From positions 54,517,834 to 54,581,833 of the forward strand of contig OZ023273.1 in assembly GCA_964007475.1 (NCBI GenBank): DNA of 64,000 nucleotides, written 5' to 3'. The DNA is from Hybos culiciformis (lineage: Eukaryota > Arthropoda > Insecta > Diptera > Hybotidae). A program made the translations under genes and the position numbers. Each line of letters starts with the position of its first letter. Within the stretch, counting starts at the first letter, position 1. This document shows positions 25,075-39,452 of this stretch, piece after piece. The notes beneath the pieces were generated by a model. It did not search any database. It was not told the DNA's origin and saw nothing but the letters and a program-made list of their open reading frames with translations.

Positions 25075-25699
25075 AGAGCCGTTTGCACCGATTAAACTTA
25101 AAAGTTACACTTAACTAAGTTCTATTTAAATTTAAGTTAAACTTAAATTTAAGTATAAGTTGCTTTGAAAAAATTATGTTTAACTTAACTAAGTTTTACT
25201 TAAATTTTTCATGAAATTCCCCGTCAAATAAAAAAAATCTATCACTTAATTTAAATTAAATTTAAGCAATTGTAAGTGGAACTTTAAATTTGGTGCAAGT
25301 AGTTAAGTGCTACTTTGATACTTAACTAAAACCATAGATTAAGAATATCTTCATACAACATTTTTTCAGCCTTTTTTGGTATTTTTATGTGAAGGTGTTA
25401 CACACTCAAAGAAATAATGTAATCAAAACAACAAAAAGTTGCTTCAATTTAAAGTGAGATTTCTTCGCATTGTCCCTACAGAGAATTATTCGATTTGAAA
25501 AATAATGGTAGTTCATTTCAAAATCGAAAGCAGAAATTATCAAGTATCTTTCGAAATGAAAACAAAATAATTCAAGTAAAAATTAGTTAAATTTACGTAT
25601 AATTTGTATCTTTACAAAAACAAAGTTTATTACCCCAAAACCAAAAACCTTTCAAATTCATCAGCAAAAACACCGCAAATCCAAAAAAGAAAATGCTAG

Positions 25700-25958
25700 A
25701 CTCAATTTTTTTTTTATTTATTTATTTTTTTTTTTTTTTTATTATTATTTTTTTTATATTTTTGTTATTTTTTTAATAATATTTTTTTTATTTTATTTAA
25801 TTTTTTATTAATTTTTCTTTTATATTTTTTTTATTTTTTTTTTATTTTATTTAATTTTTTTTGTTTATTAAATTTTTTTATTTATTTTATTTTTATTTTT
25901 TTTTATATTTTTTTTATTTTTTTTTATTTTTTAAATTTTTTTAATAATTTTTTTTATG
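25700..25958. repeat. T-rich low-complexity tract
   Basis: About 260 bases almost wholly T with scattered A. Read on the - strand it is the A-rich tract following the tRNA-like head. Confidence 0.8.
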
Positions 25959-26036
25959 CCCGCTTGTAGACTCGAACCACTGTCCTAAACATTGCAATCC
26001 ACCAACTCTGCCACTGAGCTATGAACTGAATTTACG
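25959..26036 (-). repeat. tRNA-like SINE head (degenerate) in the nested element
   Basis: On the - strand, TAGCTCAGTGGCAGAG matches the internal A box of a tRNA gene, and GGTTCGAGTCT, 42 bases later, matches the B box. D-arm pairing is possible, but the acceptor and anticodon stems do not pair, so this is not a working tRNA gene. The DNA downstream of it on that strand (25950 to 25700) is A-rich. This order fits a tRNA-derived SINE. Confidence 0.5.
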
Positions 26037-26679
26037 ACAATGTGTAAAATACAAAATACAATAAAATGAATGAAAATAAAACAGGACTTACTTCATTTCA
26101 ATCTAAAGTTATTCATTTTATGTTATTGCAACTAAAAACATTAATTTGAAGAACATAGTTTCACTAATGCAAGGTAAAATGAAAGCAATAGCAATTCAAA
26201 TAAAGTAATAATTTTTCTTTTGAAAGCAAATATTTGAAGTCCTAAAATAAGGACAGGTTTTCAGTCTTAAAATTATCTGTAAAGTTGGTATTTCATTTTG
26301 GAACTTCATTTAGGATGTCTTCAAATAAAACAACAGATTTTGACTTAAAAGTATCAATTACGGACAAAAATTGAAATGAAGTACAATTGCTTTCGATTTT
26401 GATTGCATTTTTTTTTTGAGTGTAGTAAAACTTAATAAAATTCTTTTCATATATTGATAATTATCACGTATTTTATTTTGTTTTACTAACACATTCAAAT
26501 AAAAATACCAAAAATAATGTTGTATGAAGCTAACAATCTATGTGTATTATTAATCTATGCTAAAACTTAAATATTTAAGTTTAATCGGTACAAACGGCCC
26601 TTAAAAATAAATAAAATGAATATAATATTAATTTATTTGTTAATGTTATAATATATAAGTTTTTATTAGTAGATAGTAA

Positions 26680-26930
26680 TTCAACCTGAAAGCAATTATT
26701 TACATTCAAACCAAACTTACGAATTGCTTATTATGAGAGAATTATTTTTACTTGAAATTACTGAAAGATTGTTTTCCTGGGATCAAGCTCAGAACTCATC
26801 AGAATAATTCTCTTGATACCTATATCATTTACAATTCTTGAGATGCATTGAATTTGCATGAAATTTAATTTTGAATGCAATGAGTTATTTGAATATCAAT
26901 TTTTTATTCCTTTATAAAGTTTGAACAAGT
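26680..26930 (+). repeat. Dispersed repeat, copy 1
   Basis: Shares with 37430-37690, in the same order, CCTGAAAGCAATTATTTA, TGAAAGATT, GGGATCAA-CT-AGAACTC, ATCAGAATAATTC-CTTGATAC, ACAATTCTTGA and TTATTTGAATAT. Diverged; no coding capacity. Confidence 0.75.
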
Positions 26931-27386
26931 ACCATATTATATATATACCATAAATATATAAGGCTTCAAAAACATTTCTATAATTTCGTTAAAAAAAAAC
27001 ATTTTTTTTGTTCATAAATATTTCTACAGTTTTCATCAGAAAACTTTAAGATATATTGTTATTATTATTTACTTCCATGAAAAATATTAACAACACTAAA
27101 GTAAATTAAAAATTTTGTTTGAAAATATTGTTAAAATCAATCAATACTTAAAATTAACCAAACAATTTGATAAAATATATAAGTAGCTTAAAAATTTAGA
27201 AATATAAATTAAAATATATTATTTAAAAAAAAAAATTGAACAAAAAGATAAGCTTTTTAATTTAATAATAGGTTAAGCGGAAACAAGTAAAATTTTATAT
27301 TTTATTCTCCCCTTCTCCTAAGTTTAGAAAAATAAAGGCTAAAGGCCATAGCAGTTAAGGCCCCAGTTTTGAATTATAATAAAATC

Positions 27387-27390
<4 letters not shown>

Positions 27391-27417
<27 letters not shown>
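27391..27417 (+). repeat. AAT microsatellite
   Basis: About nine AAT triplets. Confidence 0.85.
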
Positions 27418-28925
27418 TGTTAATTTGACCTATTAAAGCTTATTTTTAAACACTTCAATTTAAATTGTTCTATTCACTTCAATACAGCTCAGAAAATAAG
27501 GAAATATATAAATTCTGTTTTTTTTTGCGTAAATTTTTCACAAATAGTAAATTTGTATGATTAATATTCAATTTGTCATACTTGTGGACTGTGACGTATT
27601 ATCTATTTTATTTTTCTATTCATTAATTCAATTTCCAATAATACAGAAATGTATTATTTGTTGTCAATTTTGTCTTCAAATTTGTATCAATTCAATTTAT
27701 TCTCATTAATTTTAAAACAATAAATTTATTATTTTAGTTAAACATTTCTTAAATTCGTTTTTTTTTTTTTTTTTTTCAAAATAAGATGTGTGCCCTATCT
27801 TCCCTGAAATATTGTAATTTTTTGGGAATAAGTAGTATCATCATCATTTGTATACGTTTAGATTGCATACATGAATGTACAACATGTGTACTTTGTACGC
27901 AGTTTAAATAAAGTTATAACTCTTATGTTTTTCTATTTTGTTGTTTAAAAAACTTTTTTGGAAATTAACGCCATTTAAGTAAAAATTATTACTTAAAGAT
28001 CTCTTTTAAAATTTATTTCATTTATTTTATATTTATATTAATTTTTTTGTAGAAATTATTCTTGGAAACTTTTTTAATTTAAATAAAGATCTTGCTAGAA
28101 ATAATTCAAAAAGTTACATTTGCATTAATTATAAGTAATAAAATTTTTTTTTGAGAAGATTGTAAATATTACGCAGCACTGTCAATAACCAAAATGTGAA
28201 AAAAAAGATTTACTGAAAATCGTGAAAATATTTACAATGTTCCTTATCTTCATTTTAATAATCATGATTTTTAAAAATGAAAAAAAAAATGGATTGATGC
28301 TTTCTGTTCATGCGTCTGATGGTGAATGCTTTTATAATTACATTTTGTTCTCTTCCATCCAAGCTAAAAGCTAACATTCTGTATTATATTACTTAAGAAG
28401 TTCTCTCCCTGTAAAATTATGTTTTAAAATTTTTTGTTCATCCAGGACTACAAGCCACGAAAACCGAAAAAATTGTAAACCGCGATCCACTAGTACTACA
28501 TATTAGGGAAAGGTTCATTAACAAAATGAAAGATTTTTAATTGTTGCTTGATGTTCTTATGAGACTTCAGTGACTTATGAGAAATCCCAATTTTGTTTTT
28601 TGTTAACTTTGTTAATCACATTAATATGATTATCCCGGGATGATACTACAATAACTTTAATAATATCAGTTTATTTTGTATGATTATGATGATACCTAAA
28701 GAACATGACCGAGATGGTGAAACATGTTTATCAATTGAACAGTAAGAGAAAAACAATATTTTTTTTTATTTTTGACCCTTGTATAAATTCAGAAATCAGA
28801 ATCAATTTGAAAAAAGATATTACTTTTTAAAAATCGTTATCTATGTGACATTTTAATGTTTTTATTGCATGACATTTTGTTTAAAATGTTCTGTGGTTTA
28901 TTTCCTCTCAATATCATAAAAGATT

Positions 28926-29430
28926 TTAATGCGTTGGGGATCGTTATGTTGTCTTTAGTGCTATAGAATTTAGATCACTAAATGGAGTATTATATGCGTC
29001 AATACACATGCAATCATTTAGATGCATCTGCGTAAATAATGAAAAAATTTAGATGCATCAGCGTATATAATGAAAAAATTTAGATGCATCAACGTAAATA
29101 ATGAAATCATTTAGATGTTTCGTATTGAATATTACGTAATATCTAACAAACATAATATCTCTTACAATATTTCAATACAGCCAAATACAAAAAAAAAATG
29201 AGAAGAAAAAATATTCTCTCTTTGCAACTACCTCTCCCCTACGCATTAAAACAGTATATTGGATATGTAAACAAAATTTGTTATACAACTCGTTCTGTAC
29301 TTACACAAAAATACATTGACACGACCTTCGGTCTCGTGATATAAGTATTGACTCGTGTGAATGTATTTTTGTGTATACAGAACTCTTAATTAATAACAAA
29401 TTTAGTATACATATACAATAATCTACTATT
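28926..29430 (+). repeat. Dispersed palindrome-ended repeat family, copy C (uninterrupted)
   Basis: The intact copy, about 505 bp: start TTAATGCGTTGGGG, three ~31-bp tandem units (29019-29110), then arms around 29260-29310 and 29345-29425 that are reverse complements (ACACAAAAATACATTGACAC in one arm). A small inner hairpin CGACCTTCGGTCTCG lies between. The central tandem repeats with palindromic flanks recall DINE/helentron-like elements, but no diagnostic terminus was confirmed. Confidence 0.8.
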
Positions 29431-30525
29431 TGTAATGATATGTTTTTAATTTCTAATTCAGTTATTATAAAGACCAATGATTTATTTAGTAACATTTTAT
29501 AACATTGTTATTTGGATTAAAAATGAAAAAGGATTATTTTTTCAAAGTTTTAATTCAACAATAGAAGCAAAATTTAAATAATTGAATATAGTATAATTAG
29601 TTTCTTTTTATTGCAATAAAAGTAATAATAAGATCCAGATCAATGAAAGAAGTTTAAGAAAAATTTTTTATCTGTGTTTCACTTTCAAGTACATTAAGAT
29701 TATACGGAGATACTCTTGTGAATTATGCGTAGTATGAACTTGAAAATAATTCTGAGTATTCTGACATAATATCAACAAACATTAATCGTTTCAATTGGAA
29801 AATCTTAAACAGATGATAATGATTTTCATCCTAGATGCCAGTACTTTTTATAAAATATTTGGATTCCGCATTGAAGAAGTTCCAGTAATATACTCAACTG
29901 CATAGTACATCCATCGTTATATTAAATTTTCTTAAATAAATTCTTAAAGAAACACTGATATCATAATAATAAATTCTTCAAAGCTTCTTCAAATTTTACC
30001 TCGTTCTCAAGGAAGTCTTTTGATTCAAATATATTTTACCCTGATTTAATATAAAATATCTCAAAATATTATTTTTACATTTCATTGATTTTATCCTTTA
30101 AGCATTAGAAGAAGAAATTAATTTTTTTTTCTTTTTAAAATTTTGTTTTTTTTTTTAACTTCAGGGGCTATAAAAAACATATCGTATTTAAGATAAAAAA
30201 TATTAAATTCAGACGTTCAACAAAATTTATGAAAAAGTTATTTGATTAAATGAAAAAGAAAACTCTACTATCATACGAAAGTTCAACATATTTAAAAAAA
30301 AATTTCGTAAGACATTTTTTAAACTCTGCCGACAAAAATGTTAAGTTCAAATTCCGACAAAAAGTAACTTACCGATGACTCTGGAAGATGCAATTCATCA
30401 GATATGATTTATAATTTTCAATTCAAAGATCAATAATGGTATTAATTAATTTTCAATTTTCGCCTTGGTTCATATTTACATATATTTTAAAGAACTGATT
30501 CAAAAATATTTAAAACCAATAAATG

Positions 30526-30562
30526 AATAATTGAATAATTGAATAATTGAATAATTGAACCA
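30526..30562 (+). repeat. GAATAATT short tandem repeat
   Basis: Four to five copies of the 9-base unit GAATAATTG, with an AATGAATAA-like flank. Confidence 0.75.
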
Positions 30563-33500
30563 ATAAATGAATAAGAGATTACATCAATTTATTTTACATT
30601 TAGACACAAACGTATTGTCACAAGAATATTGAAGATAAAGATTTAAATCGCTATAAATTTCAGTTGCATGGACTCAGAATCATGTATTTATGTAACAAAA
30701 AAATAAATAAATATAAGACTATCCTGTTCAAAAATTATCATTCAAATTTTATCATTCAAAACTTATAATTCGATCATGGGGAAATCTGTTCCTTCGTAGC
30801 TATACTTTGTTCAGAAATTCTAATTATATTACTGTCACATTTCTTTTAAACACAATCACTGACAGAGCTCTCCGAAAAGAAAATTTTGAAATTTTTTTAG
30901 AGTTTTTTTCTTTGAACTTAATCCTTAATGTATACTGTAATAAATTCCAAAATTGTATCTTCTCCAACTATAAAAATGCTTTATGCAATTGCTTAAGATT
31001 TTCCCTGGAGAATGTGATCCCAATCGAAATTAATATCAAAGAAATTTAACAAGAATTTGAATCCTAATTTTCAAGAGATTTCTGTATATTATTAACATAA
31101 TGTATTGACTCAAATAAAATAAATAAAATAATATTTAGAAAGTTTATTTTAACTTAACAACACATAGTCAGTAAAAAGCACAAACATTTTCAACAAAACT
31201 TACTACATTATATATATAGTTTATAAAGGAATATCCTGCATATACAACTATATGACGTCACCAAAACAATTACACTTTAGTTAGACAATTTTCTCAAAAA
31301 AATATATAAGTCTATAATAAAAACCAAAATATGGTCATCAAATTTTTTTTTTTTATTTTAACTTATTTCATAAAATTGAATATAATTATTTATTAAATTT
31401 ATATTTTCCATCAAAGAAAAAAATTTACCTAAAAAAAAATACAACTACAACTATTTATGTGCATTTTAAGAAATTACAATAAATTTTTTAAAGTGGACAT
31501 AAATCTATCACATGTTATCAACATTTTATCACGAATTTTTCATGGTTTTTTTTTTATTTTCCCTTTTATTTGCTGCTGAAAATAGAAAAATAAATACCTT
31601 TTGTTTAATGGGGAAAAACTTTTGCAATAAATGTGGTGGTAGATTGTTTCGAAGAAATTATTATTTTTAAATCAAACAAAAAAAATTAACTTTAAATTAA
31701 CATTTCCTTCTACAAATGGATGGTGCTATAAAGGAAGAATTGGCTTTTAATAATATTTCGTAACAGCCAAATAAGAAAAGATATTTTCAAGCTAAGCGGA
31801 AATTCAGCCGTCAGAATACTTATTGAACTATGTATACCTAATCTTAATTTGTCTTAACTTTTAGTTTTTATGATTTTTTTTTATGGAATATCATCATAGC
31901 AGTTCGTTTCCATTAGTAAAATAAGAGTAAGACGGTTCCGATTGACTTCAACGTAAGTAAACGCTTTTAGTAATCCATACAATGTGTTTTTATTTATTGA
32001 AGTGGATAATTAGGTTAAACAATGAAAAGTCACATGAATTCGACATTAGTATTTATGTGTCTATTCATATTTCTATTTCTAAAAGTAGTAGAAGTAGTAA
32101 AAGAAGATTCTTCGTGTTTGGAAGAAGTCTGAGGTTTAATTCGATTCTCGGATCCAATATTATATGGTTCAAATGTTTTTTCTCATTGAAAAATTTTGGA
32201 AAAAATAAAAGGTGAAATCAAATTAAATTCATAATACATTATTAAAATAATAAATAAATTAAATAATTTTGTTATTAGTCAGGTACATATAATAAATTAA
32301 ATAATAATAACCAATATTATTTTTATTAATATTCATCTACAGAAGTGGCAAGCAATTTGCAATCTGTTTCAAATTAGGTTATTAAATAAAATACGAAAAA
32401 AAAAATTAATTTTTTTTTTAACATAATCTAATGATGATATTGTACTACGTATCAGAAAAAAAATAAAAAAGCAAAACAAATTTCAATTTAGCCTATAATA
32501 TAAAAGTTTTAATAGAATATAATTCTAATTTTATTATAAAATATTTTTTCCTATATTTCATAAGAAAGAATTTTAAATTTTCATTATTGAGGATTTTATT
32601 TTATATGTTTACAAGTACAGGTTACCCTGATGTAACACGGTATCTAATACAATTTATCTTTGTAAGACCTAATACCTAATAATACAAATTGAATCCATTC
32701 TATAAAAATTGCAAAGTATTAATGTAGTTGTATATAAAAATTTTTATCTTAAACTAACAGAATTAAATCAATCAAAATTTATTTCTAATTTCTATTTCGT
32801 ACATTTTTTTATATTTTATTTTATTCTTCAGGATCACTACTTACACAATTTCATATTATATACAATAATTACATATATATACCTAGTACAACTTTATATT
32901 ACATACGATCTATAAAACTATACTGTATTATTGAAGAACTACCTGTATATTTTACACATAATATGTCTTGTATAAAATTTTTTTGGTAAATATACTATAC
33001 ATTACATGACATGCAATGTAGAAATTTAACTTTTTTCATTATTTTTTGAACTGTAAAAAAGGGGTGACTAGCAGCAAAAAGTTTTAAAAAAACTTCAATA
33101 AAAAAAAAAGAGCATATTGAAAACATGATGTTGGCAGCACATATAGTTCAAATAAAAAATTCCAAACTATATGTTACTTTGAAAAAGAAAAATAATTTTT
33201 TTTTTTTTTTAGTAAAGTAAGAAAAAAAAACAAAAATTTATTTTTCAAGGATTCATTATATACGACTCTAAAATATGTTATAAAGGATAATTATGCTTAT
33301 TCAATCATTTTTCACTTACATACACACTTACATACACACATAATTTATTATATTCCGTATTATATAGTTTTGAAGAAAATTGGATATAAAAAAAATGAAA
33401 TTGAAATATAACACCCAATATTCATCAATTTATGAAAAAAAAATGATTATGACAGGGTCATTAAATTATTTGATATTCGAAACATGATTTGTTTTATTTT

Positions 33501-36500
33501 TTTATTTTTTTCTATTTATATTTCCTTATTCTTTGGTTTTTTTGTTTTGTAGTAAGCTAAATAATTCTTATTATTTATGTAGAAATATTTTCGCGAATTG
33601 TCACTTCGTGCTTTGGATTTATAAAAGTTCAGAAAAAAAAACAAAAAGATACATCATTTCTTTATAAGAAAATAGTTTCGTGACATTAAAAAATATTTTC
33701 TTTATGATATGAAACATATTGCAGACTAAGTGGAAAAGATTTAATAATTTTTCATTACAAGTTTTTTTTTTTGTTCTTACGATGCTTGGTGTGTGCATGG
33801 TTCTTCTTACTATGTAATAGTTATTTTTGAATAATTTTGATTTAAAATTGATTTAATAAAGATAAATTTAAAAAAAAAAATTGTATTTTTTTTTAGATCA
33901 AATTCAATAAGCAAGTGATCCATTATCAGTGAACGTTTTATTTTATTTTATGTAATATCCTCATGAAAAGATTTATTTAAATAAATACAAAGTATACTAT
34001 GAAACTTTTGTTGCAATTAATAAGACAAGTAAAGGAGCAGATGATATCAAACAATTATTTTAAGCTATACAATTTAAAGCTATCACGTTCACGAAAATTG
34101 CGACAGAAACAATTAAAAAATGCGCGAAATTTTTCTATTTAAAGTAATTTATAAATATTGTATTATTTCACTACCAAAATAAAAATTTAAAATTAAGTTT
34201 TAATTTTATTTTTTTATCTTAATTAAACTAAAAAACTATTAGACTTTTTTATACTTGTGGTACGGAAGCAAATTTATATTTCCTCTAAGACTGTTAAAAT
34301 ATAAGTTGATCGTTCACTGATTTTAATCAGATTATGATTAATTTTTTTTTTATAATGCTACATGACTCAACATTATATATCTGTATATAGTCTTAAATTT
34401 ATGAAAATGATGTGTACCTACACATGTAAGGATGTAAATATATTTATTATTATTTTGTGAAAAACTCATTCGGAAATAATTTGATTTACCTTCTTCAAAT
34501 ATACTTTTGTTATTTTTTCTTATTTTTACATTATAACCATATTGAATCTTATGTATTAAACGTATTGACAAGAAATAAATTTTCATTATTATAAATAAAT
34601 TTAAAATATAAACTCTGTCTATATACTATATAAATTGTACAAATATGTACATAGTTTATACTGTTGTAAAAATATTTTCCGTAAACGAATATTTAATTAA
34701 CTAATATAATTCATAAAATTGTACCATTGTTGTTGCTTTTAATATATAGGTAAAAATTTTAAAAAATTAAAACAAATAGCTTTTTAATCAAAAGACAAAA
34801 AAATCAAAATATGAAGCCGAAAAATAATATCTCTCAGTAAAGTCGAAATTATGACGGGAAAATAAATCTTGGTTTTTTATACCAAACATTTTTCAATCAA
34901 CTGCTATATATACTTTAGTATGCTTGAGCACATTGTATAATTATTTAATAGAATTTTGAATTTTTAATTTTTGAATGTAGTACCTTTACCTTTAGAGAGG
35001 TTGAGTTAATAAAATATGGTAACCAATATTCACTCACATAATGTATTATAGAAAAATAAATATAACTTATTGAAATTATACATTTTACAATAATTATTAA
35101 ATTTAAAAATGTAGTGATCTTGAAACTAATATATTTAATTATGCACACCAAATTAATGAAAAACTTAAAGATTGCATACTACTACAGATTATCAAGATAG
35201 GCTTTATTAATACGATTTATTTCTATTTTCAATATTTATATCCATAATTTAATAATTTAAATTTTCATTTTATATTTTCCTGCTATAATAATATAGTTAT
35301 TTTTCGTTACCAGTATATAATCTATTCTAGAAAAATATATGTAGGTAGCTACTTTTCCCATAAGTTTTCAAATTCTTGAAAAAAATTTTAAAAACATTTG
35401 TTCTCTCCTATCTTGCCTTAAATTTCTTAACCCACAAAATTGAATTAAATTATTATTATTCCTGCTGAGTTCACATTGGTATTTTATATTTACCATGAAT
35501 ATAACATTTTATAAAAATTTTATAAAATTTTTACAGATTTTATAGCATTATCAAATATGTATGTATATGTATGTATACAGATTTGTATATTATTTTTTAT
35601 TGAAAAACAAAACATTTAACAGACGGTGTGGAAAATATTGTGTGGGATGATTTTTTATTACGTAAAAAATAAATAAATAACTAAAAAAAAAGCCTAAAAT
35701 ATATAGTTTTTAAAAAAGTGTTACATAAATCGTTGGCAAACAATGCAATCGACCATAAATAATGGTATGTATATATTTGAAATTGTATTCACCGTTTATT
35801 ATACAACGTTAAGTTATCAATACAAAATATTTAGCTTCTTCTTTTTTTTTAACATATTCATATCGTAAGGATATAAAAAATTCACTCAAAAAGAACAAAA
35901 ACATGAATGGTTAAAATTATATCTCAAAACTAATTGCGCAAGACTAACACAGTTTTAACATTTTTTTTTCTATATTAAGGACATATATCTATTATTTTCT
36001 CACTAGACTAGACTACACATTATTATTGTACAGAAGAAGATATATGTGTACAGATATTTTTTGTTTTTTTGTTCTGGTGTTATATAAATCTAAAGGATCA
36101 AAAAAAAAAAAAACCGGCTGATATTATAGAATTTTATTTTTTGCTTTTAAAAAAAAAAAAAACAAAAAGTACGTTGATTGTTTGATAAAATTTTCATTTT
36201 CATGTAAAAAGAAAATCAGTTTTCTGGGAAAATTCAACATAATCGGTTATTCCCACGGTTAAATAAATAATTTATATAAATTATTGTATATAGCCATTAT
36301 TAAGATCAATATTAATATTAAAAAAAAAAAAACCAAAAATAAAAACGATAAGATTTTTGTCAAAAAAAAGAAAAAAAAAAAAAGAAAATTCATTGAAAAT
36401 ATAAAATGCCCAAAGGGATTATAATAATACTGAAATTAAGAAAATAATAATAATAAAAATAATATATAGAAAGTAAAATTAACGAAATTGAAAAAGGCGT

Positions 36501-37429
36501 TTTTTATTTATTTTTTTTTTTTTTTTCAAAATTCATTACTTAAAACCAAAAAAAAAATAAAAAAAAGGAAAAGCTGTAAGCGCAAACAAATAAATAAATT
36601 TTGTTTTTTTTTATTGGAAAAGCTCTTTGAAGTTCTTTCTGTTTTTTTTTTTTTGTTCCAAGGATTCGATAATATAAATTTAAACAAAAATCAAATGAAG
36701 AATTTATTGTAAAAATAAAAATTTTTTTTTTTTACGCTTCGTGAAAATATTATTTTTTCTCATTAACTTTAATAAATAAATTATAATGTCATTAAAAATG
36801 TCAACTGTTGAATTTTTTTGTTTTTTTGTTTTAAATTTTGATCACAAATAAATAAATATAAATATACGCTAAACAAACCATGCGATTAAAAACAAAACAA
36901 AAAAAAAAAGTACTTTGAGAAATTTTAAATTCAAAACCATTAAGATTTTGTAAATATTTACTTAGAGTTTTAAAAGTAAAATAAAATAAAAAAAAAAAAC
37001 AAAAAACCATCTTTGAAGAAAAGAAAATTAAAATTTTATCAACTATGAAAATCATTCCTTTTTATTCCCGGTATAGTTGAAAAATCTTAAGTGAAAATTT
37101 TTTTTTAATATTCAAAGTGGTTTTTAGTATAGCAGTAGTATTCATTATTATGATGGTATATAATAATTTGTCCAACCAACCAAATTAATTGTTAAAGAAA
37201 ATGTCAAAGGAATTTTTGAAGCAATTTTTTTCCTTATGGCATCAGCAGGATGATATTGATAAATTCTGTTTTCTATAGTTTATTGCAAAATTAAACTTAG
37301 AAAATTATAATTCAATTAATATCAAAAGCATCAATTAATATCGAAAGCAATATTAAAAAATTAAAGAAAAAAAATTAAAATAAAAATTCAATAAAATAAT
37401 TTGTGCAGCAAGCCAATAAAATAGTGGAT

Positions 37430-37690
37430 AGTGGTGAAACCTGAAAGCAATTATTTATATTCACAACTTTTGTATACTTTTTCTTAAATTTGAGAATTAT
37501 TTTTGATTGAAATTATTGAAAGATTCTTGAATGGGTTTTGGGATCAAACTTAGAACTCATCAGAATAATTCACTTGATACAATTCTTGATTCGAGTGTTA
37601 TACAATTTAATATTTATTTAAATTGTATATGATATTTTTATATTTAATGCTGTTATTTGAATATTAATTTCTCATTCCATTATTAGGTTT
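37430..37690 (+). repeat. Dispersed repeat, copy 2
   Basis: Direct-orientation relative of 26680-26930, with the shared blocks listed there. It lies 1.8 kb upstream of gene 2's first exon. Ends not defined. Confidence 0.75.
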
Positions 37691-39452
37691 CAAATTTTTG
37701 ATTAATTTCCTATTACCTATGATCCCAGACTTTGAAGTTACATTATATTTAATTTGTGTAATACTATATGAGATTTGATTGATTTTTAAATACAATTTTG
37801 ATCTTTTCCAAGAATAATGTACCTAATGTAAAAGCAAAAAAATTATTTTTTTCTTATTAAAAAATTCTTTCGAAAATTTTATTGTATTTTTATTTTTTTA
37901 ATTTAATGTTTATTTTACTATTTGTACGACGTTAGTGCTTTCGACATACTTTGGCACTACTTTATATGGAACTTAATAAAAATGTGGACATATAATTCGT
38001 AATAAAAACTAAAAGTTCTGATACAGATAATCTCGATATTTCTATTTCAAATTTGTACAAATTTGATCCTTACTTCCTTGATTTGATATTTTCTTTGTAT
38101 ACGTGATACACTAAATGAAGAAAAAATAATTAAAAACTCTTCTGAAGCATTTATAATTTATAAATGAGATAAAAAACTATATACTAGATTTTTTGGATTA
38201 AAAAGAATTTGCCTTTAAGATTTCATGTTTTTGAAAGAATTTTTGAACAAAAACTTTATTCAACAAATTGCTTTTATTTTTTTCATTAAAAGTCATTTTT
38301 CTTCTTTTTTTAAAGCTTTTTACATAGTGCCCCATATCAAGAAATTTTATAAATACTTACCTGTTCAGTGTACACATTTCATTTCATCATATAACCGTAT
38401 GATTTAGTTTCTACAAAATTCATTTTTCATTCATATTTTAAAAAAATATATATATTTTTATGAATTAAAAAAATTTCACTTTATAAATTTCTAATGAATG
38501 ATGTTTGTAGGTATCTAATAATAAAAATTTTCTTTTAGAATTTAATCGAAAAACTTTCATTCCAAAAGGAATAAGAAAGTATAAAAAGACATCAAATTAG
38601 ATAAGATAATTTAACTATCGAATTAAGAAATTCCATTTAAAGTTCTAATTAACAAAAATTCCCACGGCAAAAAGAAATAATATAAGAATTTTCTATTTTA
38701 TTCTATTTCTATTTTTTTTTTCGAAGGCGTAATATTTGTCCATAAATAAAATAAATAATTATTTAAGTACGGTAATATACTTCAAATATCGTCAATTGAA
38801 TATTTTTACTATAATATTTATATTTTAAATTTGTTGAAAATATTTACCAAGCTACATCTATACTCTTTTAAACTTAAATGTGAAATATCAAATAACCTAC
38901 ACAATTATGAACATTTTTATATTTTCAGATAATATTATCATGTACAAATTACATAATTATTGTACAATGTTGTGTATGTAAAAATTATACATAGTATTTG
39001 AATGAAATTTTATATTTCTTTAACATTTTTTTTTAAAGATATTTCGGAAGAGTCCATTTTATCTAATTTCTAGCTAAAATATTATTGTAATACAAGCACT
39101 ATAGTTTTTCTTTAAAGAAATCAAAAATCAATGCCCAATATTAAGGATATGCATTATGCATGTATATATGTACAATTTTTAATTAAAAATAAAATAATAT
39201 TAAGAGAACATTTTGTTATTGTTATATATATTAAATATCTTAATAAAATTTCATTAAACAATAATATATTATTATAATAATATTATAACAGTACATATAT
39301 AATTATATTGAACTAATAATGTAATGATTGTAAGCTTTAATTATTTTTTCCATAATAGCATAATGTAAATATTTCTATATAATATACAATAAAAAAATAG
39401 AAAAATTTTTTTTTTTTATCTAAAATATGAAATCAAATTAAAATAAAATAAA

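Larger units (their letters stand above)
25075..26600. mobile_element. Inverted-repeat element carrying a nested inverted-repeat element
   Basis: The outer arms pair GCCGTTTGCACCGATTAAAC (left) with GTTTAATCGGTACAAACGGC (right) and extend through TTCATACAAC and GGTATTTTTAT blocks for about 300 bases. Inside, 25402-26423 has its own ends, ACACTCAAAG and TTTTGAGTGT, again extended (AATGTAATCAAAAC against GATTTTGATTGCATT). No coding region. It probably records one element inserted in another. Confidence 0.75.
29431..39452. other. Intergenic AT-rich DNA upstream of gene 2
   Basis: 10 kb of A/T runs, with one diverged dispersed repeat (37430-37690) and a short tandem repeat (30526). Gene 2's promoter and any 5' UTR exon must be near the right end, but no distinct core promoter element stands out. 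Confidence 0.5.
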
